A program made the position numbers and the translations under genes. Of a stretch of DNA of 64,000 bases, positions 28,001-35,199 are shown piece after piece. This DNA is from Pseudomonas triticifolii (GTDB lineage: Bacteria; Pseudomonadota; Gammaproteobacteria; Pseudomonadales; Pseudomonadaceae). Location: positions 310,001 through 374,000 of the forward strand of contig NZ_JACONV010000001.1 in assembly GCF_014358015.1 (NCBI RefSeq), written 5' to 3'. The notes beneath the pieces were generated by a model. It was given only the letters and a program-made list of their open reading frames with translations, searched no databases and was not told the origin of the DNA. Position 1 is the stretch's first letter. Each line of letters begins with the position of its first letter.

Positions 28001-28747
28001 CCAGTTACCGCCATGGGCGATATCACCCGTGGAATCAGTGGAGGCCGCGACTACAGCCCCGGTGGCATCGGCCAAGCTACGGATAAAGCTTTCCCCCGCA
28101 CTGCCTGCCCCCACATCACAGCCATACAACAGAATCTCGCCACCGGCCTGCATGGCCGAGCCGATCTGGCCCAGCTCAGCCTGATACCGGGCCAGATCCC
28201 CGGCATGCAGGGCGGTATTACCGAGCAGCAGCAAACCGCTGTCGCCGTGGGAGACGATGCTGATCGATGACACGTCGTGCATGCCTGCCAGCGCATTGGC
28301 GATCTGCTGCACGCCGTCGTGATCGGCATCGAGAATCACGACTTTCACATCGGCATCGGCGGCGGCCACGACCTTCTGGTAATCCGGCACTCGCGAATCA
28401 ACAAACAGCACTTTCGAGGCACTGCTGGCCAGGCCGTCAGTGGCGCGTTCGGCTACAGCGGGCTTGGCCGTATCAGTCACATTCTTGCTGGTAACTGGGG
28501 CCTTGGCCGTATCAGCAGGCGCAGTGCTGCGATTATCGGCCTGGGACGCCGCGACCACACTACCCAGTTCGGCGACAAGGGCCACTGGCGCTTCGGCTGC
28601 GGCTGGCTTGACCGCCTCAGCGGCCGTAGCGACTGCCGCGCCATCAAACATGATCCGCGCTTCCAGAGCCAGCGGTGCCGGTTTACGGCGTTGCAGGCCG
28701 CGAGGCACAGAGGGGAAATCAGGGCTGGAAGTGCGATCAGTAGTCAT
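22013..28747 (-). CDS. Giant DUF4347/cadherin-like secreted surface protein
   Basis: 2244 residues from the ATG at 28747 (AAGGA just upstream). In order: an N-terminal motif LALEARIMFDGA (26-37) like the LEPRxLFDGA export tag; an Ala-rich linker; a DUF4347 domain (about 110-270) with SHGDSG (His167) and YGCD (Cys210); a glycine-rich region (about 390-640) with poly-Gly runs; many cadherin/VCBS-like and Ig-like beta domains (about 690-1920), each ending with TxxNDAPT or similar; a Pro/Thr linker (about 1924-1987); and a C-terminal putative-Ig domain (LPTWLTFNSATGLFEGTP). There are no RTX nonapeptides and no classical signal peptide. It is probably an adhesin-like protein exported by the adjoining HlyD/TolC proteins. 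Confidence 0.88.
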   Translation of the reverse strand: MTTDRTSSPDFPSVPRGLQRRKPAPLALEARIMFDGAAVATAAEAVKPAAAEAPVALVAELGSVVAASQADNRSTAPADTAKAPVTSKNVTDTAKPAVAERATDGLASSASKVLFVDSRVPDYQKVVAAADADVKVVILDADHDGVQQIANALAGMHDVSSISIVSHGDSGLLLLGNTALHAGDLARYQAELGQIGSAMQAGGEILLYGCDVGAGSAGESFIRSLADATGAVVAASTDSTGDIAHGGNWDLEIATGTLISAPVLDVAKLADYDHTLVTTTVTNLTDLKAKLATAAGDGVDDIITLTGDITFASASDTITLTITDGHKTTIVGAGYKIDGANLTQVLHINSGSGSVELNNLTITNGVSSGNGGDSLDQSTNTVALNAGGSALGGGIYNAGKLSIINSSVINNKAAAGGGGGGHKNDPTGGGGGGGGGIAAAGGTGGTAKDASGNVAVGSTGTVGLGGRGGSLFEPEKNGGAGGSTTGGVGYQPYDYLAKGGDGGTVSMNGAQIGGGAGGTGINGLGARGGDAVGGIYNSGTLVILNSTVSGNIAAAGGGGGSSVGTAFSGGVDNVGKAGDGGNAYGGIWNTGVLKMDATSTGNMSNAAGAGKGGFGGGTGNSPGNDGSATVNASLAGGDFAYVSPVLSGTASSQAVNDNATLSPFGTVTLTGSTATLTITLDSASKGTFTAASLTASGFTSSDGGLTYTHSSATASVLQAALRALVYQPASNHVAVGSTETTTFTVKMDDGVATATGTASVVATSINDAPTGLGNTSIPAVLEDAASPSGVAISTLTGINFTDPDISSSLGGIAVTGNAANSSTQGVWQYSADAGAHWYAIGTVSDASALILSASSLLRFVPVADFNGTPTALNVRAVDNTNSGYTTSAATETRTTANASTNGGSTAFAASTNTISTSVTAVNDVPVFTKGGDQTVSEDAGAQTVSAWATGISAGAANESGQALNFIVSNNNNALFSTQPSIDASGNLTFTSAANANGTATVTVSLHDNGGTTNGGVDTSTTQTFTITITPVNDAPTGVGNLTLPTMLEDVTAPAGTAISALSGLAFTDVDSGDTLGGLAIVGNTANATTQGAWQYSTNGTNWYDIGTVSDGASLMISASTQIRFVPVADYNGTPPSLTVRALDSSYAGSYSVAAATQTRLTTDTSSHGGSTAISDNTNTIGITVTAVNDAPTFTKGSDQTVLEDAGAQTVSNWPTNLVKGPSDESSQTLSFTVTNSNNALFSAQPSIDASGNLTFTGAANANGTATVTVVLHDSGGTANGGVDTSTQTFTITITPANDAPTGLPALSGNSTEGQVLTASTSGIADVDGLAGVPFNHQWQVSADGLTGWVDISGATASTYTLDSAQVGKYVRDKVTFTDQGGTLETLFSAASSSIAGVVPQVDSISRAGSAAVSGSATSVVYNVTFNVAVTGVDVDDFVLTATAGNAAGVISSISGSGSSYQVTVNTLTGDGDLRLDLKSSGTGIASGSATAIAGGFTAGQAYTLDHTPPSLTAVSMPNSPLRVGDVQTVTFTVANDGGSPLTLVSGTVGGYSLSGLTRINSTTYSAQFTVASGGTDVAAGSDVPVSIVLADAAGNQNTAFTIPISQANDSINGNAPTLLNLSNASVQTTSGANALVGVLSTTDASVGDTFTYALVSGAGDTNNTAFTLVNGNNLTVNDPATLGDGIYSVRIRTTDSGGNQLEQTFTITVSSYSAPVAVADTASATEAGGIANATAGVNPTGNVLNNDQSSNTKTVTAIAGGTVGTAQTGTYGSLTLNADGTYTYTVDNSNAAVQALRTNADTLTETFTYTLADNTAATSTSTLTITINGANDAPLVATALTTQQVTVRTPLLYVVPVGTFADVDAGDTLTYTATLNGGAPLPAWLTFDAATRTFSGTPTAVENLSIVVTATDLSATSASSIFNLQVAAAVPSGGGGTPPTTPTDPGTPTPPVTPPTTPTDPVTPVTPVTPPVTPVTPVTPEPPVVTTPVQLPDPQVPNNPQPVQPITVLEQTPLQIVAETVVDTVATPDWSANQMISETLIIRTTNAPVVPTTFSNTALVGTGTSFVSSSGSFSPANERYSPLSPTPFNDLQRTQTDGGRGIFSVVISPTGQSGLTILRGMDDQSFTTSDRLSFTVPADAFGHSDPQPGIVLKATQADGRALPTWLTFNSATGLFEGTPPPGFEGELAIKVTAKDSSGDQAEVIFRVKAQSGRTSAEVPHGRSGLSEQLRSAAVRTASWASGRT
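24855..26453 (-). repeat. Two tandem ~797-bp units in the giant gene
   Basis: The coding segments from 26453 to about 25655 and from there to about 24855 encode two copies of a roughly 265-residue double domain. Each begins NDAPTG, carries LEDxxxPxGxAISxLxG, WQYS...W and FVPVADxNGTP, then a second half with FTKGxDQTVxEDAGAQTVS and QPSIDASGNLTF. The second halves are more alike than the first halves, suggesting duplication followed by divergence. Confidence 0.75.
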
Positions 28748-28821
28748 AGCGATCCTTGCAAGAAATGCTGTGCAGCGCAGACGAAACAAAGAATAGAAAG
28801 GTTATCGGTGTTTCATTGGCG

Positions 28822-29670
28822 TTACGTTAGGCCGGTCGTCGGCTTGGCCGCGATGACATTGGCCGCACTGCCGTCCTGATCATTCCAGAACGACAGGTCG
28901 TTGAACTGGGCGAACAGATCCGGGGGCAGAATGGTTCGACGCGGTTGCAGCTCGACCTTGGCGCGGACTTTGTGCAGGCCATGCACGCCCAGAGAGGCGT
29001 CAAATTCCGGCGCGTCGTAGCTCACCGCGTTGAAGTCATGCTCGAACTCGGGCTCACCGATAAAGCGGTAGACCAGTGGCATGACCTTGTGCGGCGCCTG
29101 GGCCAGCAGGTCGTAATCGACAATCAACAGCGATGAGGCATGCTCGCCATAGAAGGCCTCCTTGAGCGCCGTCCAGGATGAGCCCACCATGCGATTACGC
29201 TGAGCGAGTGTCTCGATCCGGCTATAGACCGTATTACGCTCCACATGATCGACAAACAATCGAGTGATCTCATAAGGGTTGGAGCGAAAGCGCCTTTCCA
29301 CACTGTCCATGATCCACGCCACATTGCGTACACAGGCAATAACCTTGGCATCAGGAAACTGATCGGCCAACAACGGCATTTGCCCGCTCCAACAGCGATT
29401 AGTGTCGAAAATCACCTGTTTATCCGACTGGTCCGCGTAGTAAGCATCGAAAACACCACGCAACAAGCGACGGCGTTGATCCTGATTAAGCACCGAACCC
29501 AACTCACCGCCCGCACCAAACTGGGTAAGCATATTGTTGATCAGCACACCCACCGGGCTGCTCATCCCGGCGTGGAAACGGGGATTTTGCAATAGCAGGG
29601 CCGCCAGCAGGGTCGAGCCCGAGCGTGGCAGGCCGGAAATGAAATGGTATTTTTGCGGTGAAGCGCTCAT
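28822..29670 (-). CDS. PAPS-dependent sulfotransferase
   Basis: 282 residues. The PAPS 5'-phosphosulfate loop is SGLPRSGSTLLAALLLQ near the N-terminus and the 3'-phosphate element is VIACVRNVAWIMDSVERR; both are typical of bacterial sulfotransferases. It would transfer sulfate from PAPS to a hydroxyl group, on a sugar, a small molecule or a protein tyrosine. The start at 29670 is chosen because similarity begins there. It lies between the HlyD-like gene (19 bp upstream) and the giant surface protein (74 bp downstream) on the same strand, so it is probably co-expressed with the exporter and its cargo. Confidence 0.88.
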   Translation of the reverse strand: MSASPQKYHFISGLPRSGSTLLAALLLQNPRFHAGMSSPVGVLINNMLTQFGAGGELGSVLNQDQRRRLLRGVFDAYYADQSDKQVIFDTNRCWSGQMPLLADQFPDAKVIACVRNVAWIMDSVERRFRSNPYEITRLFVDHVERNTVYSRIETLAQRNRMVGSSWTALKEAFYGEHASSLLIVDYDLLAQAPHKVMPLVYRFIGEPEFEHDFNAVSYDAPEFDASLGVHGLHKVRAKVELQPRRTILPPDLFAQFNDLSFWNDQDGSAANVIAAKPTTGLT

Positions 29671-29689
29671 GGGCAACGTCCCTGTCAAC

Positions 29690-30496
29690 TTACGGTGCGC
29701 TCGGCGGGTCAAGCAGCACGGTGCCGCTCATGCCCGCGATGAGCTCAGGGTGATGACCGTCAATGGTCGCCACCAGTTTGATCGACTGGCTGACCGGATC
29801 AACTCGTGCACCAATACGAGTAACCCGCGCCGGGTAGCTCTTGTCGGTCTCGTCGATGCGTAGTTGCAACACCACGCCGGTCTTGAGCCAGGACAACCAG
29901 CGCGATGGCGCAAGAAATTCGATTTCCAGCACGCTGTCGTCGAGTATGTCGAGAATCGCTTGGCCAGGCTGGGCGAACTGTTGCTCGCGCATTTTTTGCT
30001 CGGCCACTCGCCCGGAAAACGGCGCAGTGATGCTGCACTTGCCGAGCATGGTGCTCATCAGCGAGACATCGGCACGGTTCTTTGACACCTCAGCCTCGGA
30101 CACTTGCAGTTCGACCTGGCCGATGGAGTTCAACTCGCTCAAGCGTTTGTTGGCCGTCCAGGTCTTTTCGGCCGCCGAGAGCCCGGCACGGGCCTTGTTC
30201 AACTGGGCTTTTTGCAGGGAACAGTCAAAACTCACCAGCACCTGGCCCTTCTTGAACGAACCGCCTTCGGCCACCGGCAGACTGCTGATCTTCGCGCCGA
30301 CCTCAGCGGCCAGAGTGGTGAATTGGCGGGGAGACAGTTGCGCGCGGATATCCCGGGATTCATTTGTTGCCGCAGGGGCTGCCGCCTGCGTTACGGCTGG
30401 CGCAGCACCCGAGGGCACCAGAGCGGCGGGTTGCAGATCGGCTGCCATTACTGCGCTGGCGAATAGAGCCCCCATTGTCAGCGCAGTGTTCCTCAT
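29690..30496 (-). CDS. HlyD/RND-type periplasmic adaptor subunit
   Basis: 268 residues with a signal peptide (MRNTALTMGALFASAVMAA). The mature part has the adaptor layout: ARLSPRQFTTLAAEVGAKI with VAEGGSFKKGQVLVSFDC (lipoyl half), a helical hairpin of KAQLNKARAGLSAAEKTW, ITAPFSGRVAEQKMREQQF (second lipoyl half) and a beta barrel (VLEIEFLAPSRWLSWL). Its ATG shares one base with the stop of the TolC-like gene (TGATG). It is the third adaptor in this cluster and the only one without an inner-membrane anchor of its own. Confidence 0.87.
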   Translation of the reverse strand: MRNTALTMGALFASAVMAADLQPAALVPSGAAPAVTQAAAPAATNESRDIRAQLSPRQFTTLAAEVGAKISSLPVAEGGSFKKGQVLVSFDCSLQKAQLNKARAGLSAAEKTWTANKRLSELNSIGQVELQVSEAEVSKNRADVSLMSTMLGKCSITAPFSGRVAEQKMREQQFAQPGQAILDILDDSVLEIEFLAPSRWLSWLKTGVVLQLRIDETDKSYPARVTRIGARVDPVSQSIKLVATIDGHHPELIAGMSGTVLLDPPSAP

Positions 30497-32064
30497 CACT
30501 TGACCTGCCCTTCGGCACCAATACTGCCCCGATTCCACTGCTGCAGGGACAGCCCGACATTGCTTTGCAATTGCGCCAGCGACTGCGCCTGTACGTCACC
30601 GATGGTCGGCTCCATGCCCAGGGTCGCCTGCAATTTGCTCGCCGCAGCATTGGCCACCGACAGCGCCTGATAGCGACGTAGCAGGCTCAGGATTGCCGAG
30701 GTGTTGCTGGCCACGGTGTCGAGCTTGCTGGTGGTCTGGGCCTGGGCGCGGTTGGCGCTCTGCGCATTAAGGCGGTCATCGACCTGCCAGATCGCATCGG
30801 CGCGGTCGTACTGTTGCAGGGCGTTGGCGTACTGCAGACGGGCGATGTGCACTTGGGCCAACACGGCCATTTGCGTGGCGACACGGCGCTGATCGGCAAG
30901 GCTGATCCCGGCCTTGGCCAGACGGTATTGCGACGGCGCACTGAGCAGGTTCATCAGATTGAAGGAGATCTGCGCGCCCGCCTCGTTCCAGTTATTGTTG
31001 ATCAGGTACTTGTCGGAGTCATGGCGCAGGTTGTAATTCAGGCTCAGGTTCGGGAACAGCCGCAACAGGGTCTTTCGGGTTTCCTGACTGGCGATGCGCG
31101 AGTTGTAGTTCTGTTCGCGCAGCTCGGCGTTCTGCGCCAGGGCCTGAGCCTCCAACTGCTCAACCGGCAAATCGAGAATCTGTTTGTTGAAGCTTTCGGC
31201 AGGCTCCACCACTTGCAGCGCGACACCCAGTGGCGCGTTGATCAGTGCAGCCAGTTCTATGCGAGCGGTGGCCAGTTCCTGTTCGATGGCTTCCAGCAGG
31301 CGCAGGTTTTCCAATACCTGGCGCTGATAGCGCAGGGATTCGATCGGCGCGCGCAGACGCTCTGTTTCGGCTTGGCGGGCATCGGTCAGGGCCGACTCGG
31401 CCAAGGCAGTGGCGTCGGTAACCTGTTGACGCAGTTTCTGCGCGCTGGCAGTGCGCCAGAAAGCACTGCGCACATCCTGCACTAACACATGCATCGCCTG
31501 ACGGCGACGTTCGGAGGCGATCAGCACGCGGTCGCCGTTCTGCTTGGCGTTGTAGTAGGACAGGCCGAAGTCCAGCACGCTCCAGGTCAGGCCCAGGTCG
31601 GTGGTGGCATGTTGTTTGTCACTGGAGATATACGGGTTGGCCAACGACGGCTGACCAGTGACCGAGTCCACCGCGCGGGTGGTCGCGTATTCACTGCGTT
31701 CGCTATAGCCGGCAGCGGCAATCATCTTGGGCAACATGTCGAAATTGCCAACGTCGAACTGGTTCAGCGCTAACGCTTCTTCCATCTGCCGCGAGCGGCT
31801 ATCGAGGTTGTACTTGAGCGCGCGGGCGATGGCTTCTTCAAGCGTCAACGGGCCGGTGATCGGTGCGACATCCTGCCGGGCCGTAATGGCATCCTGCTTG
31901 GCCTGGTCCTTGAGCGCGGATTTGTCCAAGGGCTCTGGCACAAGGCTCATGCAACCGCTCAGTAACAATACCGAAGTGATCGCACTCAGTTGCAGTCCTT
32001 TAAGGAAGCGAGGTGTATTGATGGGTGATGAATGAGGTGCGGCACAGCCAAGCCGATAAAACAT
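30496..32064 (-). CDS. TolC-family outer-membrane lipoprotein
   Basis: 522 residues. The N-terminus ends in a lipobox, VLLLSGC, so it is a lipoprotein of the OprM/TolC type. The body has the two repeated helix-rich outer-membrane-efflux domains: ARALKYNLDSRSRQMEEAL, a DLGLTWSVLDFGLSYYNAKQ strand, and later NLSLNYNLRHDSD and ISFNLMNLLSAPSQYRLAK. It forms the channel through the outer membrane for the adjoining adaptors. The start ATG at 32064 is preceded by AGGGG. It is the first gene of the leftward secretion operon. Confidence 0.9.
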   Translation of the reverse strand: MFYRLGCAAPHSSPINTPRFLKGLQLSAITSVLLLSGCMSLVPEPLDKSALKDQAKQDAITARQDVAPITGPLTLEEAIARALKYNLDSRSRQMEEALALNQFDVGNFDMLPKMIAAAGYSERSEYATTRAVDSVTGQPSLANPYISSDKQHATTDLGLTWSVLDFGLSYYNAKQNGDRVLIASERRRQAMHVLVQDVRSAFWRTASAQKLRQQVTDATALAESALTDARQAETERLRAPIESLRYQRQVLENLRLLEAIEQELATARIELAALINAPLGVALQVVEPAESFNKQILDLPVEQLEAQALAQNAELREQNYNSRIASQETRKTLLRLFPNLSLNYNLRHDSDKYLINNNWNEAGAQISFNLMNLLSAPSQYRLAKAGISLADQRRVATQMAVLAQVHIARLQYANALQQYDRADAIWQVDDRLNAQSANRAQAQTTSKLDTVASNTSAILSLLRRYQALSVANAAASKLQATLGMEPTIGDVQAQSLAQLQSNVGLSLQQWNRGSIGAEGQVK

Positions 32065-32765
32065 AAGTTCCCCTGATCGAAAGGCATTATGCCCATGACG
32101 GCCTGACACCGTCGGTCAATAACGAGCATGGCTCGTTAGGTGAATATCCATTTCGCCCCAGCCGCCTGTCGACCTGCAGTCTGACATTCAGCAAAAGCTC
32201 GATCTTTTACAACAGATAAATACTCGATAGGTGAGTAAGGCCGCTCTCAAGCCAACTTATACAAAATTGAACAGTTCTATAGCGATGTTCTCTCGTCTTT
32301 ATATCGTTCGCTTCACAAAATCTTTAGATTTTTTTAAACGATATGAACATCCACTCATCGGCAAGACAAAATAGCCTTCGATCTCAATGATGTCAAATTG
32401 CCAACGGATTGAACAAACGTGCCGACATGGTAGTGAATCTCAAGCTTACCAAAGGCGTTCTGCCTGTATAAAAACACAGCTAGCCAATTGACACTCTTGC
32501 GTGCAGTCTTTGGTCGAAGAAGTGTTCCGCGAGTGATGCCATGGACTGCAAAGTTGCCATTTACAGATGGAAGTCTGCCTCTGTTGAGTTATCCGATACT
32601 GCCCGTATTCTCTGGATAGCACCCAGTTAGCGATTACCAATACCAATCGGTATCACACCCCTTATAAAATATTTCAATAATTAATTTTATTGAGATTTAC
32701 GCTGTCTGTTTGCTGAAAACAGTGCCGACAGTGTGTCGGCGTAGTCGTAATACTCAGGAGTAATC
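32065..32765. other. 701-bp divergent intergenic region
   Basis: This AT-rich region separates the leftward secretion operon from the rightward tail-collar operon and should hold both promoters. A 66-codon frame at 32446-32646 is not convincing. Near 32640 the sequence ATACC-AATC-GGTAT is a small inverted repeat. A 6-bp inverted repeat (CTGTTT at 32706-32711 / AAACAG at 32717-32722) lies directly before a GC hairpin close to the collar gene. Confidence 0.5.
32724..32740 (+). promoter_or_regulatory. Leader hairpin before the first tail-collar gene
   Basis: GCCGACA (32724-32730) and TGTCGGC (32734-32740) pair perfectly with a 3-nt loop, 15 bases upstream of the CAGGAG ribosome site and 25 bases before the ATG. 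It could mask or expose the ribosome site or stabilise the mRNA. Confidence 0.45.
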
Positions 32766-33428
32766 ATGGACTCATTTATTGGAACCATTCTTATCTGGCC
32801 TGGCAACTACGCCCCTCAGGGCTGGGCATTTTGCAATGGAGCGCTTCTCCCTGTTTCACAAAATGCGGCACTCTTTTCGATCATCGGTACCACCTACGGC
32901 GGTAACGGCACCGTTGACTTCCGCCTGCCTGATCTGCGGGGACGCGTGCCGATGGGCGCGGCGCAGTTTCCGGGGACTTTAGGCGCTGACGGTGGTGCAG
33001 CCAGCGCTCCGGTTACGGGAGGCACAGTGAGTGGCGCGTTATCGATTAGCGCCGCCAATCTTCCGGCACACACCCACCCTGCCACACTTTCACTTGGCGG
33101 TCTGACCGGTGAAACCAAAGTCCCCGTCAGCCTCGGCGTCAACGGGCAAACAACAGCCACTGAAGGCGCCGTACTGTCCAGTACAGCAACAAGCGGACCG
33201 ACATCTGCGGCAATTTACCTGCCCACTGCACCGACCTCGTCAGTAAATCTGGGCGGCGTCACCACTACGGTCTCGGGCACCGGTTCCGTGACCGTAGGTG
33301 AAAATACAGGAGGCCAGCCACTACCTTTCACTTTTCCAGTTGTCGGCGCGAATGTGGCCACCCTACCGCCCTTCCAGACCGTCTCTTACATCATTTGTCT
33401 TTCCGGCATCTACCCAATTCGGAACTAA
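32766..33428 (+). CDS. Phage tail collar domain protein 1
   Basis: 220 residues with no signal peptide. Residues 1-60 are a tail-collar domain (GTILIWPGNYAPQGWAFCNG, then FRLPDLRGRVPMGAAQFPG), as in microcystin-dependent-protein-like (Mdp) bacterial proteins and the tips of phage fibres. A Thr/Ser/Gly-rich beta region follows, with AANLPAHTHPATL and a C-terminal LPPFQTVSYIICLSGIYPIRN-type end. Cysteines are few (FCNG, IICL). CAGGAG precedes the ATG. No other phage genes are nearby, so this is a chromosomal member, perhaps secreted and surface-exposed. Its function in bacteria is unknown. Confidence 0.87.
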   Translation: MDSFIGTILIWPGNYAPQGWAFCNGALLPVSQNAALFSIIGTTYGGNGTVDFRLPDLRGRVPMGAAQFPGTLGADGGAASAPVTGGTVSGALSISAANLPAHTHPATLSLGGLTGETKVPVSLGVNGQTTATEGAVLSSTATSGPTSAAIYLPTAPTSSVNLGGVTTTVSGTGSVTVGENTGGQPLPFTFPVVGANVATLPPFQTVSYIICLSGIYPIRN

Positions 33429-33489
33429 CGATCGCCGGTGTTGGATACTCGGACGGCCACCCCGCCAACCTGCTGTATTCAGAGAGCAG

Positions 33490-33515
33490 CCAGGCTTCTG
33501 CCAACAGAGGCCTGG
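33490..33515 (+). terminator. Hairpin between the two tail-collar genes
   Basis: An 11-bp stem with one G-T pair and a CCAA loop lies 61 bases after the first collar stop. No U-run follows, so it more likely protects mRNA or dampens transcription into the second gene than ends it. Confidence 0.45.
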
Positions 33516-33564
33516 TCATTAAAACGATGAGTCGACTAACACAGGTTTTTCAAGGAGCGGTGCA

Positions 33565-34239
33565 ATGGACGCATTTTTAGGCACTATCCTGATCTGGCCC
33601 GCAAACTACGCCCCTCATGGCTGGGCATTCTGCAATGGCGCAGAGTTGCAGGTTCAACAGTATCAGGCACTTTATGCAGTGATCGGCAATATTTACGGCG
33701 GCACCGCAGGTGCCACCTTCAAGCTTCCGAACTTGTGCGGACGGGTGCCGATGGGTGCTGCGAACTTCCCACCGTCAACTACCCAACTGGCAACTCAGGG
33801 TGGCGCAGCGAGTTCCGCTGTTACCGGTGGCGTCGTCAGCGGCACCGTGAACATCCAGGCCGCTAACCTGCCGCCTCATAGCCACCCAGCATCGTTGTCG
33901 CTAAGTGGCCTGACCGGTCAAACCAAGGTCGCCGTCAGCCTTGGGACCAACGGGCAGACAACGGCAACTGAAGGCGCCGCGTTGTCGAGTACAGCTACCA
34001 GCGGCCCGACGTCAGCAGCGATCTTTCTACCATCCACACCTTCTTCGACAGTCAATCTGGGCGGTGTTAACACCACGGTCACAGGTACAGGCTCGGTGAC
34101 AGTAGGTGCAAATTCCAATGGTGGTCAGCCGCTTGCAATCAACCTTGGGCTGGTCGGCGCCAATGCTGCGACACTACCGCCCTTCCAGACCGTCACGTAC
34201 ATCATCTGCCTGCAAGGGATCTGGCCATCGCGCAACTGA
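33565..34239 (+). CDS. Phage tail collar domain protein 2
   Basis: 224 residues, a paralogue of the gene before it: same start (GTILIWPANYAPHGWAFCNG), same LPNLCGRVPMGAANFPP block, same HSHPASLSLSGLTGQTKV and same C-terminal LPPFQTVTYIICLQGIWP. It has one additional cysteine (NLCGR). The pair clearly arose by tandem duplication and has diverged mainly in the first 60 residues. AAGGAG lies upstream of the ATG. The role is unknown; proximity to hydroxylase, acetyltransferase and sulfotransferase genes suggests the collar proteins may be modified. Confidence 0.87.
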   Translation: MDAFLGTILIWPANYAPHGWAFCNGAELQVQQYQALYAVIGNIYGGTAGATFKLPNLCGRVPMGAANFPPSTTQLATQGGAASSAVTGGVVSGTVNIQAANLPPHSHPASLSLSGLTGQTKVAVSLGTNGQTTATEGAALSSTATSGPTSAAIFLPSTPSSTVNLGGVNTTVTGTGSVTVGANSNGGQPLAINLGLVGANAATLPPFQTVTYIICLQGIWPSRN

Positions 34240-34245
34240 ATGCCT

Positions 34246-34275
34246 GTGCGGGCCCGAAATGCTTCGATCCCGCAC
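34246..34275. terminator. Bidirectional hairpin after the tail-collar operon
   Basis: GTGCGGG (34246-34252) pairs with CCCGCAC (34269-34275) and the inner CGAA/TTCG arms also pair around ATGC. It sits between the convergent collar and DUF6916 genes and probably ends transcription from both sides. Confidence 0.55.
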
Positions 34276-34286
34276 GACACTCAGAC

Positions 34287-34598
34287 TCAGCTGAGCAGCG
34301 CCTGATAATAATGAGCTGAATCACGTGGGGCTGTGCCCGGAGCCACTACGGGAACGAGAAACAACTTCAAGGAACCAATCTCGGCGTGCTCCAACAGATA
34401 ATTGTCCTGCGACATCATCTGCTGCGTGGAACCGCTGAATATCAGAGACAGAGGCGCAGCAAAGTGCTCGGGGAGTCCTCGTCGATCCAGCGCCTCGACG
34501 CTATACAGATACAGAGGCATCGAGCCGTGCGAGGTCTGCGACATAAAGCAGCTGCCCACCAACGGTAACAATGATTCGATGGTCATTTGTGGATACAT
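34287..34598 (-). CDS. DUF6916-like small protein
   Basis: 103 residues. It reads LVGSCFMSQTSHGSMPLYLYSVEA, then FAAPLSLIFSGSTQQMMSQDNY and LEHAEIGSLKLFLVPVV, matching the short DUF6916 family that is often found next to bacterial tail-collar genes. The family function is unknown. The ATG at 34598 has GAGGG nine bases upstream; the ATG at 34607 touches that site and is less likely. It is transcribed towards the collar genes. Confidence 0.6.
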   Translation of the reverse strand: MYPQMTIESLLPLVGSCFMSQTSHGSMPLYLYSVEALDRRGLPEHFAAPLSLIFSGSTQQMMSQDNYLLEHAEIGSLKLFLVPVVAPGTAPRDSAHYYQALLS

Positions 34599-34710
34599 CA
34601 ACAACATCCCTCGTTTAATGATGACGGTGGAATATAAAACGAGCGTGCTTTATTTTTCGAGAACATTCACCTCTCCACGATACGTTTTTTGCAATCCGGC
34701 TGACTAACCC

Positions 34711-35199
34711 ATGCATGAGATTTCTGAAAATCTGGTTCTACGCGAAGCCGCACCGACGGATCAAGGGTTCCTCGAACGGTTATACCGCAGCGTACGCGAA
34801 GACCTGACTCAACTCGGCGATGACCCGGCTATCATGGCCTTAATCACCGTGCAGCAAAAACTTCATGACGCAGGGCAGCGCAGCCAGTACCCGGAAGCTC
34901 GCCATCTCTTGCTATGGGACGACGGTGAAGCGATTGCACGTGCAGTGCTTGATACCACCTCACAGCGCTTGTACATGGTGGACATTACCGTACTGCCCAG
35001 CCTTCAAAGCCAAGGCATCGGCACCTCGATATTACGCTGGGCTCAGCAGCAGGCCGAACATGCCCGGTTGCCGCTGGAACTACAAGTACAGCGACACAAT
35101 GTCAGAGCGCTTCGCCTGTATCTGGCATTGGGCTTTACTGAAATAGCCTCAAACGAGGTATCCCTCTACCTGCGCTGGGAAGCACGGAAATATGAGTGA
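34711..35199 (+). CDS. GNAT-family N-acetyltransferase
   Basis: 162 residues with the GNAT fold: LVLREAAPTDQGFLERLY at the N-terminus, then MVDITVLPSLQSQGIGTSILRWA, containing the acetyl-CoA-binding Q-S-Q-G-I-G loop, and VQRHNVRALRLYLALGFTE. The acceptor is unknown. No clear ribosome site precedes the ATG. It overlaps the hydroxylase gene by eight bases, so the two are translationally coupled and may act on the same target. Confidence 0.87.
   Translation: MHEISENLVLREAAPTDQGFLERLYRSVREDLTQLGDDPAIMALITVQQKLHDAGQRSQYPEARHLLLWDDGEAIARAVLDTTSQRLYMVDITVLPSLQSQGIGTSILRWAQQQAEHARLPLELQVQRHNVRALRLYLALGFTEIASNEVSLYLRWEARKYE

Noticed and set aside
22013..28747. RTX toxin or LapA-type adhesin
   Set aside because: No GGxGxDxUx nonapeptides and no LapB/LapC-type ABC exporter are present, although the export of a large protein through HlyD/TolC proteins is likely.
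32446..32646. 66-codon frame in the divergent promoter region
   Set aside because: No ribosome site or recognisable similarity; the region is expected to hold two promoters.
32766..34239. Prophage
   Set aside because: Only tail-collar domains are present; no capsid, terminase, integrase or lysis genes occur nearby, and Mdp-like collar proteins exist outside phages.
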